Positions 1 through 9,743 are shown, counted from the stretch's first letter. The stretch is 64,000 nt of DNA from Terebella lapidaria (GCA_949152475.1 OX424570.1:2344181-2408180); one strand, 5' to 3'. The notes: generated from the letters alone by a model not told the origin. Made by a program: numbers and translations.

Positions 1-76
1 AGTACACCACAATATTATAGCATATTTGTGACATGCAAACAATTACATAAAATAAAAATACAAATTTGGTATTCAC

Positions 77-240
77 CTGTGTACATGATTGACCAACACA
101 TCTTTGTTGCCACTTCGTCGCAGACCATGTTTCTCGAGCCAAGTTTTCAGCTCCTTGACCTTCCAACCCCTCAAGACTGCAAGGCTAACGATGCCTTCGT
201 CGACATCAGAGCTCTCCCCACTACTCATCACTGTTTCCAC
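77..240 (-). CDS. SAP-domain exon of a gene running off the left edge
   Basis: Read on the minus strand from 240 to 77 this gives 54 codons plus two bases. It includes the stretch LRGWKVKELKTWLEKHGL followed by RRSGNKDVLVNHV, which matches the SAP pattern: a leucine-rich helix, a conserved G-L turn, then S-G-x-K and a second helix. SAP domains bind DNA or RNA and occur in chromatin proteins and in YqaJ-type recombinase genes of invertebrates. The exon ends at ACAG/GTGAAT, a good splice donor, so the rest lies left of the window. An ATG at 228 could start the protein. Alternatively, an acceptor ending TACTAAG just above 240 keeps the frame open to the upstream exon at 475-678. The domain call is fairly firm; the gene model is inference. 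Confidence 0.6.
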
Positions 241-474
241 CTTAGTACCAATGAAAATGCATCATGAACAACATCATTCGTCGATTCGAAATCCGTTTAA
301 ATGACTGACTACCAATCACCCGATGTCTATTATTATCATACGACACTCGGTCAAAATGAGCGATAATCGGGGAATTTCGTGAATAAACACTCGATATTTT
401 AGGGCATATTAAATTTAAGATGAAATGAAATTATTAAATTGGATCGAAAGATGATTATTGTATATAATACTCAC

Positions 475-678
475 ATTAATAGGCTTATTATGACGTTTCC
501 ACTGTTTAATCACGGAAACAAAATTCGGAACAGTGCGTTTCTCGTTTTTAGGTTGAACGCCCCAGAACCTAGGAATATCGGTGGCGCCGCCTATCGAATA
601 GGCTCCGCATTGGTAAATAGCGGAACCGAGGCATTGTCGAGTCGGACAAATTCCGCACACAACGCCAGTCGCCAACAT
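475..678 (-). CDS. possible upstream exon of the SAP-domain gene
   Basis: A minus-strand open frame runs well above this point, but its first ATG is at 678, giving 68 codons to 475. It ends exactly at AAT/GTGAGT, a near-perfect splice donor, in phase 0. The next usable acceptor (before 240) is also phase 0, so a 234-bp intron would join it in frame to the SAP exon. The peptide is cysteine-rich at the start (CGICPTRQC) and basic at the end (IKQWKRHNKPIN). No known domain is recognised. The context at the ATG is weak. It could also be an exon of a separate transcript or a chance frame. Confidence 0.38.
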
Positions 679-1552
679 GTATCTAAGATCGGAGGGAGGG
701 AGATGATAGACGTGACAGCCGTGTGTGATGGCAGAGAACCTAACCTCTGGTGATGGGCTCTGAGATGGGCGAACGCAGGGCTCCACACTAAGGACAATGA
801 GGGCGAGTGAGAGAATACAAGCAGTCGCCCGACGGGCAACCACAAATTTGCGGCCATATCATCTAGCCTGAGACATATTATTAAAAAAAAATGTGTTCGT
901 TTTTGTCTCACAACCTGTCAAGATTGATTCACCACCGCATTGATTTACCGAGACTCCGAGTGCTGGATGACACATCAGTACTTTGTATGTACATAAATTA
1001 TGCAAATTACGAAGTCAGCCAATAGCATGCGCGGGTTTCTCAGATCGTGTGCATGTTTACGATGTTGCATAGCAACGCATCTACCGAACGAACCCGTGCC
1101 GAATAAATAGGCGAGATACGGTGGCTGCTGTTTTCCGGTTACGAAGCGATACTGTACAGTACTGTGTTATTGTTAATATCAGAATTAAATATAATTTGAT
1201 GATTGAAAGGAAGAAATTTGGATCTAGAGAACAATAACAAGTTATTAACAACACCATGCATTTCATTGACTGAAATATTGTGTAGGTAACTTGTCAGTCA
1301 CGACTGATGCAGGTCAGCTGAGATAACATTGCTGAGTTTATTGAACAAAGAGGCGGAAAAGATCTTCTTCGGATCCTGATATGATAAATTTCTACACTGG
1401 ATTCAAGGATTATGAAACGCTTAAAGGAGTATTTGTGGCACTGCAACCAACTGCCCAAAACATGATCATATGGAGTCAGATTTAGAGACATTCCCAGCGC
1501 ATGAACACTGCCGGTAGTGTTTTCCAGGAATCCTTGCCTTTGATCGACCAGT
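679..1552. other. no gene recognised
   Basis: Only short open frames on both strands, with no domain or splice pattern I recognise. It may hold the promoter of the leftmost minus-strand gene, but no TATA box placed to decide a start is evident. Confidence 0.4.
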
Positions 1553-2170
1553 TTTTAGGTTACCGGACCTTTGGTCCGACAACCTATTGGCATGGCGTTG
1601 CGTCCGTCGTCCGTCCGTCCGTCCGTCCGGCGTTAACATTTTTATCTTTAAAATTTACGATCGAATCTTTTTTGCACAAAAATGCCCAAAAATATTTTGA
1701 GAAGGAGGTATTTTTTTGTTTTTTGATTTTCGCATTTTTTTTTCGAAATGGTGGCTGTTTTTGTCGAAAAACGCTCAATTTTGGACTTTGATGGCCATTT
1801 TCTCAAAAGCTGTCTGATCAGTTTTGAGTTTTTGGTTTCAAAAAATTCCCCTCATATACCTCTGTGATATGTATAGGTTTGGTTGGCCTTGAGTTCGCCA
1901 GTCTTGGTGTGGCGGCCATTTTGAATTTTTGGCGGGTCTGCGAAAAAAATTTTTTCGCCCCAAATCCCTATATAATGGGAACTGTCAGGACTGTACTCAT
2001 AAAACACTTGAAGATACAGCTTAGAAATTGGCACTTTCAAATGGGAAGTCATATATGGCGACTTGTGTGGTGACCTTGAATTTGACCTTCGATGACCTTG
2101 AAAGGTCAAAACAGCCATTTTGGGGTCGAAAAATGCCCATATTTGCCTCTATAGGTATTTTCTGTAAACT
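1553..2170 (+). repeat. family F repeat, CCGTCC-rich copy 1
   Basis: Begins with a region reading TTTAGGTTACCGGACC and a tandem run of GTCC at about 1604-1630. It continues with blocks that recur at 22.2-23.3 kb: TGGCGGCCATTTTGA, a stretch around 'actcataaaacacttgaaga', and the motif cluster TGACCTTGA / TTGACCTT / TGACCTTGA / AAGGTCA at 2071-2110. No coding capacity is recognised. Short ORFs reading through the GTCC run are low-complexity artefacts. Confidence 0.75.
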
Positions 2171-4366
2171 TGTAGGACACACTGTATTTTATTCGGTAAA
2201 AAAAACTGCCACAGGTGTATGAAACATGAATTTTGTCCCTAGGAGGATTATTGGTATGCTACAGGAAACTTGGTCCTTTTTTGTAATTTGTATTTCTGTA
2301 AGCTTGCATAGGGGTATATTATGATAGGCTGCATCACGTCATAATGGGTACAATAATATATGCTAGAATCCGTCATAATGTACCCATATGTACCCATCTT
2401 CGGTGAGTACGGCGCCCCATGGGCCCTTGTTAATGATATCAATAATTTATTAGACTACAGGAGTGTCCAAACAAATACGAGGTGATATCTCAAGTGTTTG
2501 TATCAATAGCAATATTAATAATAGCAATAATAACAATAAGTAAAATGATATCAATGTATATATTTCCCATTATTGTCAGACTAACCCCATAGGGAATGTA
2601 CGACTAGCTATTTCATGTTAGGTTATAGTTTAATACGGAAAAGCCAGCTTTCCATGTTACACTATATATGCGAAAACCATTTCTCCATTTCGGCACCATT
2701 TCAATTGAGATACCCAAACAAATACTTCATTTCAGCTTGATTTCAAATGAAATAGGGAATAATCAACATTTGTTTCATTTCATTTGAAAGGAATAATTAC
2801 ATTTCACCTCAATTTTATCCCAATTCCCTAAGACCAGCTTCATAAGAACACCAAGTCTCATAACCATGAAACAGAATATTCGTTCCCAAGTTGGCAAGAC
2901 ACACCATGTTTCCCTCCGGATTTTTTATAACGATAATAATTATCATAAAAGTTGTTATGTAAACTTGTATGTAATTTTATTATTGCCAAATAAATCAAAT
3001 CAAATCAAAGTTCTTTCTTGGTGAACCTAAAGTCCTTTTTCCACAAATTCATTTCACACACAAACATATTTTTTCCAGATGCCTGTTGTCCGAATAGCCT
3101 CAACTATTTCAGTAATGATCTGACAGGGAAAAGGTTCTATTTGAAATGATTTTATGTTGTGTTTTTTTTGTGTGCTCATATCAAAAATCAACAGAGTAGT
3201 TCAAAGCCTTCTGCGTTATATATTATATAGTGTCAATTATAGAGCAGTCATAAGAAAGCAGCCACTGATGCTGTCAACCATGGAAAATATACTGTACGTG
3301 TTAAGAGCAATATTTTAAAAAGTGCATGACGTGTTGATAATGTTACAGATGGGCCAGACGAGTGTCCAGGCGTGTCATATACTTTCTATGTGTTGACATC
3401 TATTCTCGAATATATATTAATGAAAACGGGTATTAATAATATTGATACATTTCATGCTACTATTAATGCTTAGATATTCTCAATGATATTATTATTTCCA
3501 GTTATCTTGTTTTGTTTTGGAATTTCGGTATACATGTATTGCAAATTTAGCAGCAGGTGTTCAAAAATCCTTGAAGTCATAGTAGCAAGGTCCCATTATA
3601 TGGTTTAATTCCTGTTCAGATAAAGCTATTGGTGATAAAAAAAATATGTTTACGTAATTGGTAACTGATTACTACGACGCGTAATCGAGTATATTGAGCC
3701 AGTATTACAATCACCTTCTCATGACGATGAAAAAACTAGCTTCGGCAGTTTTCGTAATCTTGACGTCAGTTGAGGCAAAATGTGTTTGATGGCTGGCCAG
3801 AAACGTAAAATACGTAATTTGGGCGGTCAGCTCAAAGATGGAAAATCTCTTTAAAATGCATGTGACTCAACTGAATACACGCTAAAACCAACAAATACTG
3901 GACATCTTGCAGTTCAACAAACCTCCGTTCTGGGTGAATAAATAGTACTGATTCTAAATATCAAGGCAAGAATTGTCGTTTTCCCCGACATCTCACTCGT
4001 TCACTTGAATTGTCAAACAAGCACCGCGGGAATGATTATGCGACATGCAGTTTACCTTGCTGGCTACATGTACTTTCAGTTCTGCTTCAACTGACGTCAC
4101 CAACCACGTGACCCTTTCTAAAATCTGGATCAAAATCTTCGGCAATTTACGGAAGGAGTGCCTATTTGATGCAGTATCTCGAAAACAATTAATTGTATTT
4201 GTTAAATTCGTTCGAATTTATTGAAAACTATTCATAACAGACTAAATGAATTGTACTTTCGTCGGCATGCTAATAGGTCTTTAAAATGTTAATAATAACT
4301 AAGATTATTCCATTCTCTCTCCGATGAAATGTCATGAAGCATTGTGCTGTTTTTACACCAACGTAC
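2171..4366. other. no gene recognised; possible LINE tail
   Basis: No convincing coding sequence. At 2986-3009 a (CAAAT)n tail preceded by AT-rich sequence resembles the 3' end of a LINE, but no coding part is seen upstream on the plus strand. Confidence 0.35.
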
Positions 4367-4558
4367 CCACGTAGAATTTCCATCCAGTTCCAGTCATCAG
4401 GAATGTCCGGACGCCTCCCCTGTACAGGACACAGATGACGTTTGTGTTGTGGTAGTACATGGAACCACAGACCGTCAGGAGACAGGCGCGAATAACAGGT
4501 CTTGAGGGAGCCTTGTTATTGGGTAAATGTGGACACGAAATTCCCGTACAGTGTCTTG
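4367..4558 (-). CDS. possible orphan exon, phase 1-1, cysteine-containing
   Basis: On the minus strand, 192 bases are open between an acceptor-like CACTTAG (above 4558) and a donor GTACGT (4361-4366). Both junctions are phase 1, the arrangement typical of extracellular modules. The peptide has four cysteines and ends in TFLMTGTGWKFYV. The polypyrimidine tract is weak and no partner exon was found, so this may be chance. Confidence 0.25.
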
Positions 4559-4974
4559 CTAAGTGCTAGTGGTACAACCTGATTCGAAGTACACCATCAA
4601 GTGTACAGTAAGATACATACATTTAACGCACTTTCGAACCCTTGTGTAATAAATCGATCCTTACATTACAAAACTCAAATACACAGTCATTTTATTGGTA
4701 TTAGCAGGTATGAATGACACAGGCTATTAGCTACCTGTAGGCGCCTAGGACAGCGTTGTTAGCAGTCTCTGGTCTGCTTGGGTTTGATGTCGAGATCAAC
4801 TCATATTTCAGGAAGATTCTGGGAGTTTCGAAGCTGACTATTGGCTCGTTCGTGACCAAGGGTAGGCCAAGGGTATTATTTGTACCAGCTTGAAGCATCT
4901 ACATCAGAGATGAGGGTACCCATTTATTCCTTTCATGAACGTAATTTACTTACCTTTCGGAGTCGTGATTGGTG
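4559..4974. other. no gene recognised
   Basis: No coding or repeat signal that I can support apart from a short stretch near 4585 that weakly recalls repeat R1 (CACCATCAAGTGTACAGTA). Confidence 0.3.
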
Positions 4975-5400
4975 AAAATACAGAGCTTTCGCGACCATCT
5001 CGGCCACTTCGTAAGTGCTTGTGAAGAGACTCTCAGGTCACATGATCGCCGCTAGGGCCGTCACGTGACAAAGGAAGGCATGTAGCTGGCGCGGGTGTTG
5101 GGCTCGAGGTCAACAGGCGGTTGTAGATCGCTGGGAGCTCATACCAGGTGTTGCGGTTCAGGACTGGTTGGTTTACCTGGATATCAATGGATTTGCGGAT
5201 TTTCAGGTGTTGCTCCCGGGTTAGAACCTTCACGTCCGTGGGCTAGATGTCATGATTCCGTTGTTTACAGTTTTCGCCTACGGCCGTGAGTGGGGTCCTG
5301 TTGGCGACGTGGTCCTTCATCCTCGTGCCTGGATCTAGGACTCTCATTCCTGATCTGTGGGCGAGCACGGACCTCAATTTGTTTTCATGAATGTTTTTCA
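4975..5400 (-). pseudogene. Penelope-like (GIY-YIG type) C-terminal fragment
   Basis: The minus-strand reading contains VLTREQHLKIRKSIDIQV followed by NQPVLNRNTWYELPAIYN. This resembles the segment after the GIY-YIG nuclease core in GIY-YIG-bearing retroelements, where R/K-E-x-I-x-I and LNR-x-x-G...LP-x-IY recur. Upstream residues (TRMKDHVANRTPLTAVGE) fit the region before it. Stops interrupt the frame (for example just before the VLTRE segment), and no reverse transcriptase is attached, so it is a broken fragment. It is a different family from the RT fragments at 6.6, 37.9 and 54.1 kb. The family assignment is from memory of related sequences. Confidence 0.45.
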
Positions 5401-5839
5401 TTCAATATCCTCATCCATCTTGAAAGATTCTGAGCAGTAAATGGTTTGAAAATGAATATAATCCCAAAGAAAAGGACTCAACGAACTTATGTTCCCCCAA
5501 GATTATGTGATATATGATCCAGAACAAGTGAAAGATCCAGTCAAATCTTTACGGCTATCACTCTTATTGTAACCCAAATGTCGCCTGTACGTTTTGTCAC
5601 TGGGTTAATTGAGAATATACACTCATAATCGTGTGACTACAATACCAAATTGTGGTAACCAAGACCTTACTAAAGTGGCTCCAAATTAATGGATGGCACT
5701 GTATACACTACGTGACGTGTATTATTTTGCGATGTCCCGAGACAGTTCTGTCTACAATTGCTCTTTCTACAGAGACCAATTCACACGAAACATACCACTC
5801 AAAGTCATCAGTTCACGGTTGCCAATAACCCAAAAGGTA
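5401..5839. other. no gene recognised
   Basis: Left flank of the Polinton-like element. Only short frames; nothing recognised. Confidence 0.4.
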
Positions 5840-5845
5840 TGTGAT

Positions 5846-5986
5846 AGTAGTAAGGACCCCCCTTTGAGGTTTTTTTGGAAAAACCGATGGTTTTTGCTAT
5901 GGTTATATGATGTCACTTCCGGTTTCTGTTTCGGTTATACGTCACGTGGTTTGAGTGGTTATAATCATGTGGTTTCGGTGGTTATA
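5846..5986 (+). repeat. left terminal inverted repeat of the Polinton-like element
   Basis: 141 bp matching the reverse complement of 10797-10937 with about two substitutions. It contains CACTTCCGG (ETS-like), TACGTCACGTGG (CRE/E-box like) and repeated GGTTATA motifs. A further TGACGTCACTTCCGG lies just inside at about 5988-6002. Confidence 0.9.
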
Positions 5987-6018
5987 TGACGTCACTTCCG
6001 GTTTCGGTTTAGGGTTCG

Positions 6019-6321
6019 TCATAACGTACCCGTAAATGTTTGAAAAATCATAACGTTCACATAAATGTTTGAAAAATCATAACGTACAACCCATGGAATA
6101 TCATAACGCACCCATAAATGTTCGGAAAATCATAACGGTCCCATAAATGTTTGGAAAATCATAACGTTCCCATAAATGTTTGAAAAATCATAACGTACCC
6201 ATAAACGTCTGAAAAATGATAACGTACCCATTTATGTCTGGAAAATCATAACGTACCCATGTCTCAAAAAATCATAATGCACCCATATATTATCGACAAT
6301 CATTACACACCTATAAATGTT
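6019..6321 (+). repeat. 29-bp subterminal tandem repeat, about 11 units
   Basis: Units of the form CATAACGTACCCATAAATG plus TTTGAAAAAT follow one another without spacers, with substitutions increasing away from the TIR. They lie just inside the left TIR of the Polinton-like element. They are probably non-coding and could be a terminal regulatory or packaging-type array. Confidence 0.85.
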
Positions 6322-6375
6322 GAATATTATGATATATATTTCAATACATTATGAAATCATTTTTATTCACTTTAT
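6322..6375 (+). repeat. 54-bp direct repeat, left copy
   Basis: Identical to 7340-7393 over 54 bp (starts GAATATTATGATATATATTT). The two copies flank the Penelope-like insertion and look like a long target-site duplication. Confidence 0.85.
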
Positions 6376-7339
6376 GTTGAATATGTTGAATAGACGTGGA
6401 ATCAATACCCAGTATCAAGTATTCCGAGCAAACAAAACAGGGTCCGTTATCCAATCTCATAGTCCGGGGACAGAAAGTCATATCAGGCATACGAAGTGAG
6501 AGAAAACAAAAATGACAGGGAAACTCATGAACCCCCGTAAATGGCCATCAGGAGGTGAAATCAGGTGTTCCGGAAAGAGTGAGCATTTCCTGCCCCACTA
6601 GTGGCACCCGTCATGAATTCCCCAAAATTAACATGAAAATAGATCTAGTTGCATGGCAGACATGGATTTGCTGTATTTATCAACCAGATCATGATGACGT
6701 CCATAGAATTTCTTAAACGCAGCGATAAGTCTTGGTAAAACATATCCTTGTCGTAGCAGTTTAGAGACTAGCTGGGCACTTCGATAGACAAAGTCCTCAT
6801 ATTTGCAACTAGCTCTGGAATAGCGTATAAGTTGAGAAACAAACACACCATATGCCGGTGACATAGGAATGATGCTGCTTAGAAAAGGGAAATTGACTAT
6901 GGAAAAATTGAAATCATCACGTTTGTCATATAATCTAGTTGACAGGTTAGAATCATTATCAATCTCCAACCTCAGGTCTAGATAGTTGGAAAAATTAGCG
7001 GATTCTGTAGTATCCTTAATTTCAAGTTCCTTAGGATATATGATATCCAAATAATCACCAAACTTGGGATTATTTAGCGACAATACATCATCTATGTATC
7101 GGAAAGTGAAATTAAAATTACATGTTAGTTTCTTAGAACCTCCTCTTTGTAAATGTTGGATAAAATCTGATTCATATGAGTATAAAAACAGGTCTGCCAA
7201 TAATGGTGCACAGTTTGTACCCATGGGAATACCAATAGTTTGTTGAAATATTCGACCACCAAATTCCACAAAAATATTATCAATCAGAAAATTAACCATA
7301 TTTACCACATCTATTTCAGTATATTTGTATGGGGCATCA
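6376..7339 (-). mobile_element. 5'-truncated Penelope-like retroelement inserted in the Polinton-like element
   Basis: 964 bp between the two copies of the 54-bp direct repeat. Read on the minus strand it has the C-terminal half of a reverse transcriptase (7339 to 6628), then a non-coding 3' tail that ends in sequence shared with repeat R2. Penelope-like elements are often 5'-truncated with target duplications of variable length. The clean direct repeats and the absence of this sequence from the host element's logic mark it as a later insertion. Confidence 0.75.
6628..7308 (-). pseudogene. reverse transcriptase C-terminal part, Penelope-like
   Basis: About 226 codons are open. The frame continues a little further up, to 7339, where the element is truncated. 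Motif B is visible as GIPMGTNCAPLLADLF and the catalytic motif C as FRYIDDVLSLNN, so both C-motif aspartates are kept. The end reads KFYGRHHDLVDKYSKSM. Motif A and everything N-terminal to it are missing, so it cannot be functional. Close relatives in the window are at 37930-38661 and 54105-54484, with smaller scraps at 24.3, 30.8 and 31.9 kb. No endonuclease domain is seen. Confidence 0.85.
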
Positions 7340-7393
7340 GAATATTATGATATATATTTCAATACATTATGAAATCATTTTTATTCACTTTAT
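7340..7393 (+). repeat. 54-bp direct repeat, right copy
   Basis: Right copy of the target duplication flanking the Penelope-like insertion; identical to 6322-6375. Confidence 0.85.
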
Positions 7394-7621
7394 TGGTAAA
7401 TTTTCTTTAACTTTGTTTTCACTATTTTTGTTAGATTTTTCCCTTTTTTCAATCTATATTCAATCTGAAAAAAAAATGAGCGAGTATATGACATTTTTTC
7501 AGGGTTCTTTATTTCACAGTACACATTCACTATACATACAATTTCTACATACAATCAAAAGGCATGTGAAAAAGTACGCATGCACAATATACAGTTATCA
7601 TATAGGGGTAGGGTTTTCTTC

Positions 7622-8248
7622 TTAATATTCAATGTCCTCATCCATGGAGTCCTCTTCTTCCGGCTGAACAACATCATCAGAGAGATGATTGAGATTCTCC
7701 ATGAACAAATTCAGCGCTTCCTCGAAGTTGGCTCCCCGTCCCATATATTTTTCCACAGCTTTCATGATTTCAGTGTGGATCATGCTTCTTTGCAACAAAT
7801 GGTTCATCTTTACCATGGTTTTGTACATTTCCATCAACCCCGTCTTCTTTTCCAGTTTCACCTCATCTTCGGGCAACTCGGGTGTATATTCCATGACGCG
7901 ATGCAGCAGGTACTCAAAGGCCGTTTCGCATACGTCATGATCCTGGACTTCCTTGCATCCATTTTGGAACCAGCTTACGACTTGATCGAACCAGTCATGT
8001 TTCATCATGATAGCCATGTTAAGCGCATCTTTGAATGTAGCACCTCGCGCTCTGTATTCTTCAACCGCCTTTTCAATTCCAGCATGAATCTGACTTCTCT
8101 GGAGCAGATGGATGCAATTCGCCACTCTCTGGTAGGTGTTAATCAATTCTTCTTTGATTTTTTGCGCGACCTCTTCTTCCGGCACTCCTTTTTCCTCAAT
8201 TTCGCCCTGAACAGACTTCAGCATGCGTTTGAAGGCGCTTTCGTCCAT
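7622..8248 (-). CDS. unknown 208-residue protein with two internal repeats (Polinton-like element)
   Basis: Starts at an ATG at 8248 and overlaps the end of the ATPase frame by 31 bp, a compact arrangement typical of viral-style gene clusters. The protein is acidic and helical-looking and contains two related units of about 70 residues. Unit one has INTYQRVANCIHLLQRSQIH then EKAVEEYRARGATFKDALN; unit two has MEMYKTMVKMNHLLQRSMIH then MKAVEKYMGRGANFEEALN. The shared core is HLLQRS-x-IH...KAVE-x-Y-x-x-RGA-x-F-x-x-ALN. No signal peptide or membrane segment is present. I do not recognise the family; a role in the virus-like element (structural or regulatory) is only inferred from position. Confidence 0.7.
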   Translation of the reverse strand: MDESAFKRMLKSVQGEIEEKGVPEEEVAQKIKEELINTYQRVANCIHLLQRSQIHAGIEKAVEEYRARGATFKDALNMAIMMKHDWFDQVVSWFQNGCKEVQDHDVCETAFEYLLHRVMEYTPELPEDEVKLEKKTGLMEMYKTMVKMNHLLQRSMIHTEIMKAVEKYMGRGANFEEALNLFMENLNHLSDDVVQPEEEDSMDEDIEY

Positions 8249-9069
8249 TTTTCTGGGGAACTCGTCTTCCGATGACTTTTCGTCACGAACTCGTCATCGT
8301 GTGCGGGACATCTCGGCAAGTGCATTTGTAGCTCGTAGTTATTTGAAAACAGGGCTCCGCAGCTGAAACATTTCATTGTCTTGTCCGACTGCCATTCTAG
8401 AGATTTTGTATTACTTTGAGATGCTGCGGGTTGGTCCGAGGCTGGACTCTCGGACGACTGGCTGTGAAGCGGGTTCGGTCGCAGGCGTTTATTTTCCTGT
8501 GTTGTTAGTTTCAGGTCCACGACGAGATGTCCGTAGGGCTCAGAGGTTGCGCTGTTGAACCCTTGAAGAAACTTTTGGGGGCAGGCGGGATACATTTGCC
8601 TGGCCAGGGTCATGATTTGCTGCTGATCGATAGGGTTTCTGAACAGAGTCAGATAATGACAGTTTCTCCTCTGAGTCGGGTCCTTGCTGTAGTAGAGCTT
8701 CTGGTTCAAGCAAATGACGCTCAGATTCCGATGGTGGCTCCCTTCCGTGAACAAGTCCGTGATTCTCGGATCCTTGGCGGAAATAGACATGAGGTCGTCC
8801 AGGACGATGACGTTATTGTCCGTAGGTGAGACGAAGTCATCGGAATCCAGATTGATAGGTATCCCCTGTTTGAACTGCACGGGAGGCTGCACACTAGACC
8901 TTGTGATGTCGTAGAGGGGTTGCCATCTCTTGTACAGCCATATGATCCTGGTAGGGGCGGGGAATATTTGACCGGACTCCAAGAGGGATTTTACCCAAGC
9001 CGTCTTCCCACACCCAGTAGGTCCTGACACGTTCAGGGTGAAGGGGTGTTGAAATACCAGGGGATTCAT
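8218..9069 (-). CDS. Polinton/adintovirus-type packaging ATPase with C-terminal zinc finger
   Basis: 283 codons from ATG at 9069. Residues about 8-30 hold a P-loop (LNVSGPTGCGKTAWVKSLL) and residues about 86-94 a Walker B (NVIVLDDLM). A serine/asparagine sensor-like stretch (LSVICLNQKLYY) follows near 118. This order and spacing match the FtsK/HerA-type A32-like ATPases that Polintons use to package DNA into capsids. The C-terminus adds CFSCGALFSNNYELQMH...C, a C2H2/C2HC-like finger, after a serine-rich linker. The usual Polinton ATPase is a little over 200 residues, so the tail is an extension. It lies directly upstream of the 208-residue gene and downstream of a QP-rich tract on the same strand. 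Confidence 0.85.
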   Translation of the reverse strand: MNPLVFQHPFTLNVSGPTGCGKTAWVKSLLESGQIFPAPTRIIWLYKRWQPLYDITRSSVQPPVQFKQGIPINLDSDDFVSPTDNNVIVLDDLMSISAKDPRITDLFTEGSHHRNLSVICLNQKLYYSKDPTQRRNCHYLTLFRNPIDQQQIMTLARQMYPACPQKFLQGFNSATSEPYGHLVVDLKLTTQENKRLRPNPLHSQSSESPASDQPAASQSNTKSLEWQSDKTMKCFSCGALFSNNYELQMHLPRCPAHDDEFVTKSHRKTSSPEKWTKAPSNAC

Positions 9070-9101
9070 ATAATTGACGGACCAGTGCTTTTGCTGCTGT
9101 G

Positions 9102-9415
9102 GCTGAGGATGAGGTTGCCAAGTCTGTGGCTGTGGCTGAGGCTGAGGCTGTGGCTGAGGCTGAGGCTGAGGCTGTGGCTGAGGATGAGGCTGTGGCTGAG
9201 GCTGAGGCTGCCAAGGCTTTGGCTGAGGCTGAGGCTGTGGCTGCCAAGCCTGAGGCTGAGGCTGTGGCTGTCAAGCCTGAGGCTGAGGCTGCCAAGCCTG
9301 CGGCTGAGGCTGCCAAGCCTGAGGCTGAGGCTGCCAAGGCTGAGGCTGTTGCTGAGGCTGAGGCTGAGGCTGTGGCTGTGGCTGAGGCTGCCAAGCCTGA
9401 GGCTGAGGCTGCGAT
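9102..9415 (-). repeat. hexanucleotide-type coding repeat (GGCTGA/GGCTGT/GGCTGCCAA)
   Basis: About 310 bp of GGCTGW units on the plus strand. Read on the minus strand these give QP/QA dipeptides (QPQPQAWQPQ). Long open frames on both strands here (AEAEAV and LRLRLW types) are by-products of the repeat. Confidence 0.9.
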
Positions 9416-9501
9416 GGATAATCCATATGGTGCAATTTTTGATGTCTTTTCAGGTCTTGCTTCCAATTATATGTCTTGTGGCAGAGAGCACAAGAATTCA
9501 T
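9271..9501 (-). CDS. C2H2 finger plus QP-rich tract (part, Polinton-like element)
   Basis: Begins with ATG at 9501. Residues 4-25 form a C2H2 finger (CALCHKTYNWKQDLKRHQKLH), followed by a glutamine/proline-rich tract encoded by the GGCTG repeat. It lies immediately upstream of the ATPase on the same strand and is likely a part of the same fossil gene cluster. A nucleic-acid-binding role is suggested by the finger. The element is treated as a fossil, so no further reconstruction is given. Confidence 0.6.
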   Translation of the reverse strand: MNSCALCHKTYNWKQDLKRHQKLHHMDYPSQPQPQAWQPQPQPQPQPQPQQQPQPWQPQPQAWQPQPQAWQPQPQA

Positions 9502-9743
9502 GTTGCCTCTTCAACGTCTCTTCTTCGAATGATAGTTCCTAGCTGATATCGCCAATTTTATACTCTTCAGGACCACTTTTGTTGTATACTTCAAAATGAT
9601 GTCTTCCCTTGCTTGATCAGCAACTTGGCCCGTTCCACAGTCTGTTGTGTGGGTGTGACTAACTTTACCACTACTTTTTCTGTCTTGTCCGCCTTTCCAT
9701 TGACAGTGTGGCTCTTTTTTTCTTTCTTTTCCTATTGATTTTA

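Noticed and set aside
591-911. 106-codon minus frame and a signal-peptide-like start at 843
   Set aside because: The 843 start is a GTG, not an ATG, and the alternative frame lacks a donor; the ATG at 678 with the GTGAGT donor fits better.
6019-6321. CRISPR-like array of about 29-bp repeats
   Set aside because: Repeats are directly adjacent with no spacers, and the DNA is animal; it is a tandem repeat inside a mobile element.
9046-9546. Long plus-strand frames rich in LRLRLW or AEAEAV
   Set aside because: They are antisense products of the GGCTG repeat that encodes the QP tract on the minus strand.
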